A stretch of DNA of 64,000 nt from Gerris lacustris (Eukaryota; Arthropoda; Insecta; Hemiptera; Gerridae). Where the stretch lies: NCBI GenBank assembly GCA_951217055.1, contig OX578280.1, positions 39,941,628 to 40,005,627 of the forward strand, written 5' to 3'. The notes beneath the pieces are model-generated. The model was not told where the DNA came from. It ran no database searches and saw only the letters and a program-made list of their open reading frames with translations. Of this stretch, positions 22,746 to 33,800 are shown one piece after another (position 1 is the first letter of the stretch; each line of letters begins with the position of its first letter). The translations under genes were made by a program, and so were the position numbers.

Positions 22746-25700
22746 CGCGAAAATTATGATTTCGTTTTTGTTATTATTTTGATTGTTTTAGCTAAAAATA
22801 TATTAGCTTTTAATCGGTTGTTTACAAGTATAAGAACGGAGTCGGAACGGAGGCTAAGGTAAATCTTGTCGCCCTTTGCTCCTTCCGATAAGCGATTAGG
22901 TCTCGCCGGACTGGCTCAGTGAGTAGTCCGAGTTTGGTCGAGGCAACACCACTACCTCTTCCCGTACCATTCGACCGTGCGTCGGACATCTCGATCCGAA
23001 CTAATTGTGGGGCATCTCGTGTCGGTTAGATATACCGGCGTGCCCACGCCCACGTTCCGTGAGCTCCTCACTACCGTACCTTGGTTTTCGTGGGTGTAGT
23101 TATTGTGTACGAGCAAGCACGGATAGACGTTCGGGGTCGATAAGTGGCAATCACCAGTCGCTCTAATATTGGTAGGCCCAGAAGACAAAGTTCACGTATA
23201 TAGCCGTGGCTACCAAAGTACCGTGTGTTTAACCTTTTGTGACCGGATTTATGGACTGGTGATAGATCAGCGGAGAGTGACTTTAATTGGACGACCCCAC
23301 AGCTAATAAATTTGGACCTGACGCAATCGGCTCCCTCCTCAGGACAGATAAGTCTTCCGCCCTCCTCTACTTTGATGAATTATTACTACGATTTTAATAT
23401 CTATTATCTTTATTAATACTATTATCATTTATTTCCTTATATTTTAATTACCGAGTAAGTTTTATTTACATTCCCTGGCCAGGTTAAGCGTTAGGCAACA
23501 GCTATTTTCTTAGGTTTTTTGAATAGATTGTTAAATTTATTTTTTTTATCAGGTAGGAAACCTTTATATTCTCTTCCCTTGATGATAATTAGAAGGTCAT
23601 ATTAATTTCGTAATTCTTAGAATTCATCCTTATTACTTATAAATAAATCCTTTATTATTTAGTTTGATACTAAATTTTGAAAACTAAATGAGTCAAACTT
23701 TGTATTGTGTGTAATTTTCTTTAATTACCCCGACCCTAACGACTGAGATTTAGCCGACGGTAAAAATCTAGGTTATAGATTAGCGCCCAACGTCCGGTTT
23801 AATTAATTAAATTTAATTTTAGAGTAAACTATTCTAATTAATGTATTATTCTCTTTTTGTGTTAAAAGAAATTTCTCTTAAAATTTCCGGCTGTAGTATT
23901 GTAATTTATTTAGAATAATTTTGTTGAAGTAAAGAAAAAAGTTTATTTCTTTTTACTAAACATTCAGATTTTATTATTTTTCTTTTTTTTCTTTCATTGA
24001 AATCTAATTTAATTTTACCCTTTTTTAAGGCCTACCGGAAGTTAATATAATTTGTATTATACTTTTTATACGAGTACATTGATTAATTTTTTCTTCTTAA
24101 TTACCTATATCTTTTTTTTCTAGTAAAGTCTAATTATTATTTTAAGGTAGTATCTCTTAATTTTTTTCTTTATCCGTTGGACATAGTGTAACGGGTTATT
24201 AATTTTAATTTTAATTTTTATTCAATATTATTTAATATTTTTATTTTAATATTTGTATTGAATACCTTTTTGGCGATAAGTATACTTAAACTCCTACCCA
24301 AAATTTGTGAGATACGTTTATTTTTTTTACCGTATATAAGTACGTTAGTTCGCCCTATAGTTATTATTTTATTTAGGAAGTGGCGAAGCAGTGGTTTATT
24401 TTTATTGTTTTTTTAAGTAAATTTTGCCTTAACATTTTTTTTTTTATATTATCTTTGATACTAGAGGTTATGTATATTATGATTTATGATTTTTTTTTAA
24501 TTTAGGAATTGTATTTACTTTATTAGGAGTTAATTAAATTGACTTGAATAATTTTTCAGAGTATTATTTGTATTGTTATCTATAAAGATTTTGTTTATAA
24601 AGAGATAGATTTTACTTGAATAATTATTAGTTTCTTAAAACCTAATATTGTACTCTTTGAATTATATAATAACGATTATTTTTTTTAATATTGTATGGTT
24701 AATGGTTAACTATTTTTTTTGGAAATATTAGAATACTTTTGAAATTATAATAGCTATAATTTTATCCATAGTTATCAAAATATTATTATTTAATTATTAC
24801 AATATATTATCTGATATGTAATTTTTATCCTTTACTTTTATATACTTATAAAATATTTTAGTTATTAATACCATATATTATACTTATTTAACGGATATTA
24901 TTTTCCTATAAATTAATTATTATTTTCTTATACTAAACTTATAATTTTTTTAGGGATATTATTTAATCTTGATCTTTATAATTTATCATTTAATAATATA
25001 TTATAATTTTCCCCACTTTCATCATGGATGTAGAACGTTTAGGCAAAGATGAGCTAACCTACGAGTTGAGGATAAGAGGTGTAATTGACATTCCGACAGT
25101 TAAGGAGATGCGATCTATGTTACGACAACTAGTTGAGGCTGAGAAAAAAGGGAAACTGATTTGCCGGTCTCCTGTAACATTTGACGTCCCTAGAGAACTA
25201 GAGATAGTAAAAACAAAATTGGATGAAATGTCAGTTCTGGTACAGTCTGTACAATCCGGACACAAAGATGCAAATCTTATAAGGAAAATTGACGCGATAC
25301 TGAATCACTTAATTAATCGACTGGAAAGACTTGATCCGGAAGGTGAAGAACAGACCGGGACGAAATCTAAATACCTGAAAATAATCCTAGAATTGTGGCG
25401 TGAGTTGGAGGAAAGAAAGAGTTTAAAACCAGATAGACGACATTCACCATCGACGGAGTTAGGCAGCCACGAAGGGAATACGGAAGAAACACCTCGTAGA
25501 TCAGCCAGATTACGTCTCGAAGACAATCCGGAGACGATTCCTTCGCGGATCGACGAAGCACCAGGACCGTCGACGGACGAAGAACCGCTTCATGACGTTT
25601 CTCTTACTCGGGAACAAGAACCACCTACGAGAGGCCGTACGGAAATTAGGGAAAGAGAACCAACCGTGAATATTAAGAGACGTATGGTCCCGATTAAAGA

Positions 25701-28700
25701 CTGGGGCATAAAATATAGTGGAGACAATGAAGGGCTAAGTCTACGAGCGTTTCTCGAAGATATCGACCATTATCGCCGAGCTCGCAACGCCACTACTCAC
25801 GATCTCTTTGCGGCTTCAATCGATCTGTTTACAGATTCGGCTCTTATATGGTATAAAGCGGTAAGAAAGGATCTCCGGACATGGGAAGAATTAGTAGACT
25901 TGCTAAAAGACGAGTATGAGGATGACGATTATGAGGAAGAACTCATGAGGGAAATGTTATCACGCACTCAAGGCCCAGAAGAGAAAATAGGTACTTTTAT
26001 AGCTGTAATGAAGACTTATTTTGCCCGATTGCCATCGCCTCTAACTGAGGAGAGGAAACTTAAAATTTTATGGAGTAATACCGCCCCATATTTTTATGAC
26101 CGTATGAGGAACCACCATATTGACACAGTGGAAGATTTTGTTAAGGTTGGTCGGCGGATTCAAAAAGACCGAGACCATATGGACAAATTTAAGAACCCGC
26201 CGGCTCAAAAAAAGACTATGTTGGAACCAGATCTGGTTTACAAGTATAACAAACAGGAAAGACGTGATCATAAGGTGGCTCCGATAAGCGCTACTTCAGA
26301 TCAAGCACCTAGGGGAAATTCTGATAGAAATAAAACATGCCATGTCTCAGTTCCGTCTACATCCAATCCAGTAAGATCCGGTCCAAGTGACCGCCGACCT
26401 TTGAACTGTTGGCATTGCAAGGAGGAAGGACATAGATACCAGCACTGCCCTCAACTTAGTCTTAACTTTTGTGTACGTTGCGGTAACACGGAAATGAAGA
26501 ATAACCAGTGCATTAAATGTAGATTTTACAGTAAGAATAAGTCTTTAAACTCCAGAGGGGGGCGAGAGTAATTGGCCGACTCTTTCCCTCGAGAAAATTT
26601 CTTACGGACCAAAAGGAAAAGACCCAATGGCTAAATTTCATCAGAGAAGAGGCTATTTGCTCCAGTATTTCTCACGTTTTGGCCGAGATGGAAAATGATA
26701 AGCGACCCTACCTGGGAGTAAACATCTTAGGAACCAAGATGTATGGTCTGCTCGATTCAGGGGCCACTAGAACTTTAGTCGGCAGAGAAGGTGAAAGACT
26801 CTTAAGGAATTTGGGATTTAAACCATATGAAGATCCTAGACTCCAAGTAACGATAGCTGACGGCACCTCCTGTCGTGTAGTTGGAGTTGCGGATATACCG
26901 TTTGAAGTTGAAGGGGTTACCCGGATCTTACCAGTCCTTATTGTACCTGAAATAACCACTCCCTTAATCCTTGGCCTTGACTTCTGGCGAGCCCTGGGAT
27001 TGGTCCCCGATTTATCTAAAGGCACGTGGAGATTCAGCGAAAAAGTTGGCAGCATAGAAATAGTTGAAGGACTTACCGATAAGGACCACCTAACTCAGAT
27101 ACAACAACAGACTTTACAACAGGTTATAGAGGAATACGTTACCAGAATGGGTTCGAAATTAGGATGTACTACGTTGGTTCAGCACAAGATTGATGTTGAG
27201 GGTGCCGACCCGATAAAACAACGTTATTATCCGGTGTCTCCTCCCATGTTAAAAATCATGCACGAAGAACTAGACCGAATGCTGTCCGAGGGAATTGTGG
27301 AACCATCACACAGCCCCTGGTCTTCTCCAGTAGTCTTGGTGAAGAAACCAAACAATAAGTATAGGTTCTGTGTGGACTTTAGAAAATTAAACCAAGTCAC
27401 GAAAAGGGACGCATACCCCTTACCATATGTATCTCAAATTCTGGACAGGTTGCGGAATGCGAGGTACTTGTCATCATTAGACATAAAATCGGCCTACTGG
27501 CAGGTTCCAGTAGATCTAACATCTCGAGAGTTTACGGCATTTACCGTACCTGGCAGAGGTTTATTTCAGTTTCGGCGTTTACCCTTTGGCCTCCACAATA
27601 GCCCTGCTACTTGGCAGAGACTAATCGATAACGTGTTAGGAGCAGATTTAGAACCCTTCGTCTGGGTGTATTTAGACGATATTGTAGTAGCCACTGAAAC
27701 ATTTGAAAAACATATAGACGTTCTTAAAAAGATCTTTGAACGTCTCCTAAGTGCCGGTCTGACTCTGAATATTGAAAAATGCCAATATTGTCGACCAGAG
27801 TTGACTTACTTGGGGTACATAGTTGATAGCCGTGGTTTAAGGGTTGACCCTGGAAAAGTCGAGGCAATTTTAAACTTCCCCGTGCCCCGGTCTCAGAAGC
27901 AAGTTCGCCAATTTATTGGGTTGGCCTCCTGGTACAGGCGCTTTGTGGCGGATTTTTCAACTTTGACCGCCCCAATAACAAATCTACTGAAGAAGAATTC
28001 AAAATTTGCATGGACGAGAGAGTGTGAAGAGGCTTTCCGCCTAATTAAAGAAAGACTTGTGTGTGCCCCGGTCCTCACTGGTCCAGATTTTTCGAAACCA
28101 TTCACCGTGCGTACTGATGCTTCTAAAGTAGGGCTTGGAGCTACATTGTCTCAGAACTTGGAAGAGGGGGAAAGGGTGATCGCCTACGCATCTCGGGCCC
28201 TTAATAAATGTGAAAGGAATTATTCGGCAACAGAGCTTGAGTGTTTAGCGGTATTATGGGCAGTGGAAAAGTTCAGACCATATCTCGAGGGAGCAGATTT
28301 TGAAGTAGTGACAGACCACCAGTCATTGGTATGGTTACAGAATTTAAAAGATCCAACTGGTAGGCTCGCTCGATGGTCCTTAAAACTGTTACCATACCAG
28401 TTTAAAATTTTACATCGCCCAGGAAAAGAGAATTTAGTGGCTGATGCTCTCTCTCGAGCTCCAGGAATCTGCATCGATGCTGTGGACATCACGACTTATG
28501 ACCACGATCGGTGGTATGCGAAAATGGTAGAAAATGTCACTGAGTCTCCAGATAAATATCCATTATGGTCTGTGATTCAAGGTAAGCTCTATAGGAGGGT
28601 GAATAACAGGTCAACATTTTATGTGTCTGAAAATGGTTGGAAGCTCGTTATTCCCAAGACTTTGAGAAAACAGATCCTGAGAGAAATGCATGATTCCCCC

Positions 28701-30790
28701 ACCGCTGGACACCTAGGAATATATAAAACACACTGTAGAATAGCGGAACTCTACTACTGGCCAGGACTTCATACAGATGTGGCTCGATACGTGCGTAAGT
28801 GTCAGACATGTCTGGCTACGAAGCCTGAACAGAAGAAACCACACGGACTATTGGGCAGCCAAAGATGTCCTGAATATCCCTGGCAGATGGTGAGCACTGA
28901 TATTATGGGTCCTCTACCTCCAAGCTCAAAACAGAACAAATACATCCTTGTCATCAGCGATTGTTTTACTAAACACGTTCTCCTGTTTCCTTTGAGGCAA
29001 GCTACAACCCAGACAATCCTTAAACATCTGGAAAATGATGCATTTTTAGTTTTTGGGGTTCCACAGTACCTAATCTGTGATAATGGAGTCCAGTACAAGA
29101 GCCGAAATTTTCAGGACTGCATGAAGGAGTATGGAGTTAAACTTTTATACAACCCATTATATAACCCACAGAGTAACCCCGCGGAACGTGTAAACCGTGT
29201 CGTCAAGACGATGATCAGGAGCTATGTAGGAGATAATCAACGAGCATGGGACGTACATCTCAAGAAGTTTCAGTTTGCAATCAACACGGCTGAACATGAA
29301 ACAACAGGATTTACGCCGGCCTTTCTTAATTTTGGAAGAAGGTTACCGGTAACTGGAAAGGATTTCGAGGTGTTGCCCAAGGAGAATAACTCAGAAGCCA
29401 GGGGAAACCGTCACGAAATGCTTGAACTATTAGGGAAACTTCGTGGTTCAGTAAAGGAACGATTAATGCGGGGCCACGAGCGGAATGTACCGCCCTATAA
29501 TCTTCGGAGAAGACCAGGAACGTTTGAGCCCGGTGAGGTAGTCTGGAAGAAAAACTATGTCCTTTCAGATGGAGCCGGACACTTTGCAGCCAAGCTAGCT
29601 CCAAAATACATCAAATGTAGGATTAAGCAGCAACACTCGCCGCTAGTTTTTGAACTTGAAGATTTTGATGGACGTCCTCTTGGTCGTTGGCATATCAAGG
29701 ACATCAAAAAGGACACTTCAGGCGGAGACTAACACCTGTCATTGAGGGAGGATTCTCATATAACGCGAAAATTATGATTTCGTTTTTGTTATTATTTTGA
29801 TTGTTTTAGCTAAAAATATATTAGCTTTTAATCGGTTGTTTACAAGTATAAGAACGGAGTCGGAACGGAGGCTAAGGTAAATCTTGTCGCCCTTTGCTCC
29901 TTCCGATAAGCGATTAGGTCTCGCCGGACTGGCTCAGTGAGTAGTCCGAGTTTGGTCGAGGCAACACCACTACCTCTTCCCGTACCATTCGACCGTGCGT
30001 CGGACATCTCGATCCGAACTAATTGTGGGGCATCTCGTGTCGGTTAGATATACCGGCGTGCCCACGCCCACGTTCCGTGAGCTCCTCACTACCGTACCTT
30101 GGTTTTCGTGGGTGTAGTTATTGTGTACGAGCAAGCACGGATAGACGTTCGGGGTCGATAAGTGGCAATCACCAGTCGCTCTAATATTGGTAGGCCCAGA
30201 AGACAAAGTTCACGTATATAGCCGTGGCTACCAAAGTACCGTGTGTTTAACCTTTTGTGACCGGATTTATGGACTGGTGATAGATCAGCGGAGAGTGACT
30301 TTAATTGGACGACCCCACAGCTAATAAATTTGGACCTGACGCAATCGGCTCCCTCCTCAGGACAGATAAGTCTTCCGCCCTCCTCTACTTTGATGAATTA
30401 TTACTACGATTTTAATATCTATTATCTTTATTAATACTATTATCATTTATTTCCTTATATTTTAATTACCGAGTAAGTTTTATTTACATTCCCTGGCCAG
30501 GTTAAGCGTTAGGCAACAGCTATTTTCTTAGGTTTTTTGAATAGATTGTTAAATTTATTTTTTTTATCAGGTAGGAAACCTTTATATTCTCTTCCCTTGA
30601 TGATAATTAGAAGGTCATATTAATTTCGTAATTCTTAGAATTCATCCTTATTACTTATAAATAAATCCTTTATTATTTAGTTTGATACTAAATTTTGAAA
30701 ACTAAATGAGTCAAACTTTGTATTGTGTGTAATTTTCTTTAATTACCCCGACCCTAACGACTGAGATTTAGCCGACGGTAAAAATCTAGG

Positions 30791-30842
<52 letters not shown>

Positions 30843-33800
30843 TGTATATATAAAATTGTAGACAGAGAAAAATAGACTTCAGCGCGATTCCTAATCGTGC
30901 TGAAGTCTATTTTTCTCTGTCTGTCTCCCGTTGTTAATAATAATTATAATTTGAGTTTCCTTTCTTCTAGTCCCTAATTTATAACACTTATTTGGAGTAG
31001 TTGGGTGTTTTAGGGTATAATAAGTACAAATTTACTTTTCAATAATGGCTATATTTCGACCTTCTATGAAAATGTATATGGATTGAGTTTTCAAAACTTT
31101 CCCAATCCTTCAGCTTAAATAAATTATTTTAATAGTAAATTATTTTTAAGTTTTTGGTAGTATTCATACTACGGAGAGTTTAAATTTAAATTTAAATTCA
31201 ATTATAACACTTATTTGGAGTAGTTGGGTCTTTTAGGGTATAATATGTACAAATTTACTTTTCAATAATGGCTATATTTCGACCTTCTTGGTCATCTTCA
31301 GGCCTAAAACATCGAAACATCGTACACATGAGATTTATATAACAAGTTTCACTATTAATAAGTCAAAAGCTACAATAACTAATAAATTAAGATTTTTTAT
31401 TGTAATTGATTTCAAATAAAATATAAAAAATAATAAAATATACAACATCTTACCTAGATTGAAATTAATTTTGTGTCATATGTTGGAAAGAAAGTAATTA
31501 TCACCTTTTGGTTCGTCATTTACAATAAAATACATCACATCACATAACATTAACAATTAAGCAATTAACTTTGTCAATAAATACTTAAAAAATATAATAA
31601 ATTAATAAAAGGCATGGTAAAAGCGGTAACCTGGATGTAACCTATCCTATTTTAATTATATAATACATTTTTATTTTACGTAATTATTTTCAAAATGTAA
31701 TTTATAGTATTATTTTATCCGTATGTTTTTAATTAAGAACTAGTTTTTGTTTAATTGGAATTATTTTGGTTCATTATTTAGTATTAATATATATTTGGCG
31801 GGAATTATGAATTTTAAAAGTTGGGTTTTATAAATATGTTTTTAGGAGTTTGAGATCATTTTGTTTTTAGGATTGCAGAATAGAATTTGTTAATATCTTT
31901 GGAGTCAGTTTTGATATTGATGGAATTTTCAGAAATAGAGATATATGCAGCCTTAAGATATTTTCTTTTGGCAACATTTCTTTCTGTGTCTAGAATTTCA
32001 ATACTGTCTTTGTCTATCTAGTGGTTTTCTTTTGCTGTATGGATGGCAATCGCTGTTTTGCCATTTTTTGACTGTATATCATAACAGTGTTGTTTAAGTC
32101 TATTTTCTAGATTTTGAGTAGTTTCACCGATATAAACATTATCACAGTCTTTGCATTTGATTTTATATATTACGTCGGTTTTTTTTAATTTATCGGTTTT
32201 ATCTTTCAGATTGCTATGGACTTTATCTTTTATTTTATTTACGGGTTTTTAACCAAACTTGATGTCATTACAATCAAAAATGTTAAAAGTTTTTTGAATA
32301 TTTTCGGTTAAACCTTTTATATATGTAAGGGATTTATGATATTTGATATTTTCTAATTTGTCAGTTTTAGTAGAGTTAGTTTTAGCTATATGCCAATATT
32401 TATTTATTATTTTCCTTGAGTAACTATTTTTTTGTAATTTTTCATATATTATATTTTTGAGTGTCGGTATGAATTTATTGTCTGTCAAAGCAAGACCTTT
32501 TTTAATTAACTGTTATATTCGTTAACTGTTATATTCTGTAAGGCATTTTTTAAATCTATTGAGTTTTTATAGTCAAAATTATTATAATGGCATAGATTGT
32601 TTAATGTAGGGTTTACCTACTTAGAAACTTTAAAATTTATTTGCAATAACAATTATATACAATTTAATAACAATATATACAGACATCTTAATGGCACCCC
32701 TATGAGGAGTTGTATTTCTAGTAATCTAAGTTCAATATTTGTAAATGATCTCTTAACTCAAATTATAAGTAAATTACAACATAAACCAAAATTCATAGGA
32801 AAATACGTTGATGATCTAATAATTATAACTAAAAAGAAACTCTCCGTAGTATGAATACTACCAAAAACTTAAAAATAATTTACTATTAAAATGATTTATT
32901 TAAGCTGAAGGATTGGGAAAGTTTTGAAAACTCAATCCATATTCATTTTCACAAACAACACTCTTCCATGAAGAAATGAAATTTGATCCCAGAATACCGC
33001 TGTTTTGACCTTGGACGTTTTCAATCCTGTTAAAAAATTTTAAACTTCTACCTGACTTTTTAGATCTTCATGAAACATATATACTACGTTTTCCATGAGT
33101 TTTCAAAACCGTCTTGAAAACGTTTTTGGTATTCAAAACCCCAGGGAAACAGTGATTTCAAAAAGTTATGACTTCGAGGTCGCAACCGCAAATTTTTGGT
33201 TTTGTATTGAAATTGATTTGAAAAAATAGGATGGAAACGGATAACATATGCAGTAGGTATGATGAACATAGAGATATGATAACCTAACTTAACTATATAA
33301 GTATAGTCTGAAAGTTTATAGTTTTTAAAATTGTTGTGAAAACTGTTTTGGAAACTCCTTATGGAAACACTTTCAGTTTGAAACCGAAACAGTGTTGAAA
33401 ACTCATGGAAACGTAGTAGGTATGCAATCACTGAAATAGGTTTTGTAGGTAACGTTTCGCAGGGTTTATACTTCTTCTACGCATGGCACTTCTCCTTCTT
33501 CAGAAGGAATTTTAAATTGAGAATTAAAATAGGAAGAGTTGTGTGTTTCTTCAGACTGCACAATTCAATTGATTCACTCTAAATGGTGGGATTTTATGTT
33601 TAAAATTTAGTTTGACATTACGTTTGTTTCAATGCATTAATTTTTTGTATCTTTGTTTAAGGTCAGGAAGCAGTTATTAAGGAAGTGGTCATCACATCAG
33701 ATTCTAGAACTGTTGTAGTCAACGACACGACAGTCCCTATAGACATACCGGATCAAAAAGGTGAACAAGCTACAATCAAAAATTAAATAAAGTTATAAAC

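Larger units (their letters stand above)
22741..30795 (+). mobile_element. Full-length Ty3/gypsy LTR retrotransposon, apparently intact and young
   Basis: 8055 bp. The layout is 5' LTR 22741-23777, primer site 23781-23793, leader to 25023, gag 25024-26571, pol by -1 frameshift to 29732, purine tract 29744-29752 and 3' LTR 29759-30795. Pol domain order is protease, RT, RNase H, integrase, which is the Ty3/gypsy order. There is no env frame and no chromodomain. The LTRs appear identical along their full length and have no length difference (constant offset of 7018 bp), so insertion was recent. It lies in intron 1 of the serine protease gene on the same strand. No frame-disrupting defect was found. 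Confidence 0.95.
30980..32950. mobile_element. Penelope-like element, truncated and inverted
   Basis: Two direct repeats of about 86 bp (30980-31065 and 31203-31288) with 'atggctatatttcgaccttc' look like the tandem terminal repeats of Penelope-like elements. The GIY-YIG half of the protein is on the minus strand (31856-32560), while an RT fragment is on the plus strand (32597-32836). A 114-bp sequence at the right edge (32837-32950) occurs inverted between the two terminal repeats (31068-31181). Penelope proteins run RT then GIY-YIG on one strand, so this copy has been inverted internally. It cannot be functional. Confidence 0.8.

Noticed and set aside
22952..23188. 78-codon minus-strand frame present identically in both LTRs (22952-23188 and 29970-30206)
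   Set aside because: It recurs only because the LTRs are duplicates. It lies antisense in the LTR, has no recognisable domain and no sign of its own expression signals.
26708..29604. Several minus-strand frames of 70-115 codons opposite pol
   Set aside because: Antisense shadows of a long conserved coding region; no independent motifs.
29733..29758. Possible env gene after pol
   Set aside because: Only 26 bp separate the pol stop from the 3' LTR, so there is no room for an envelope gene.
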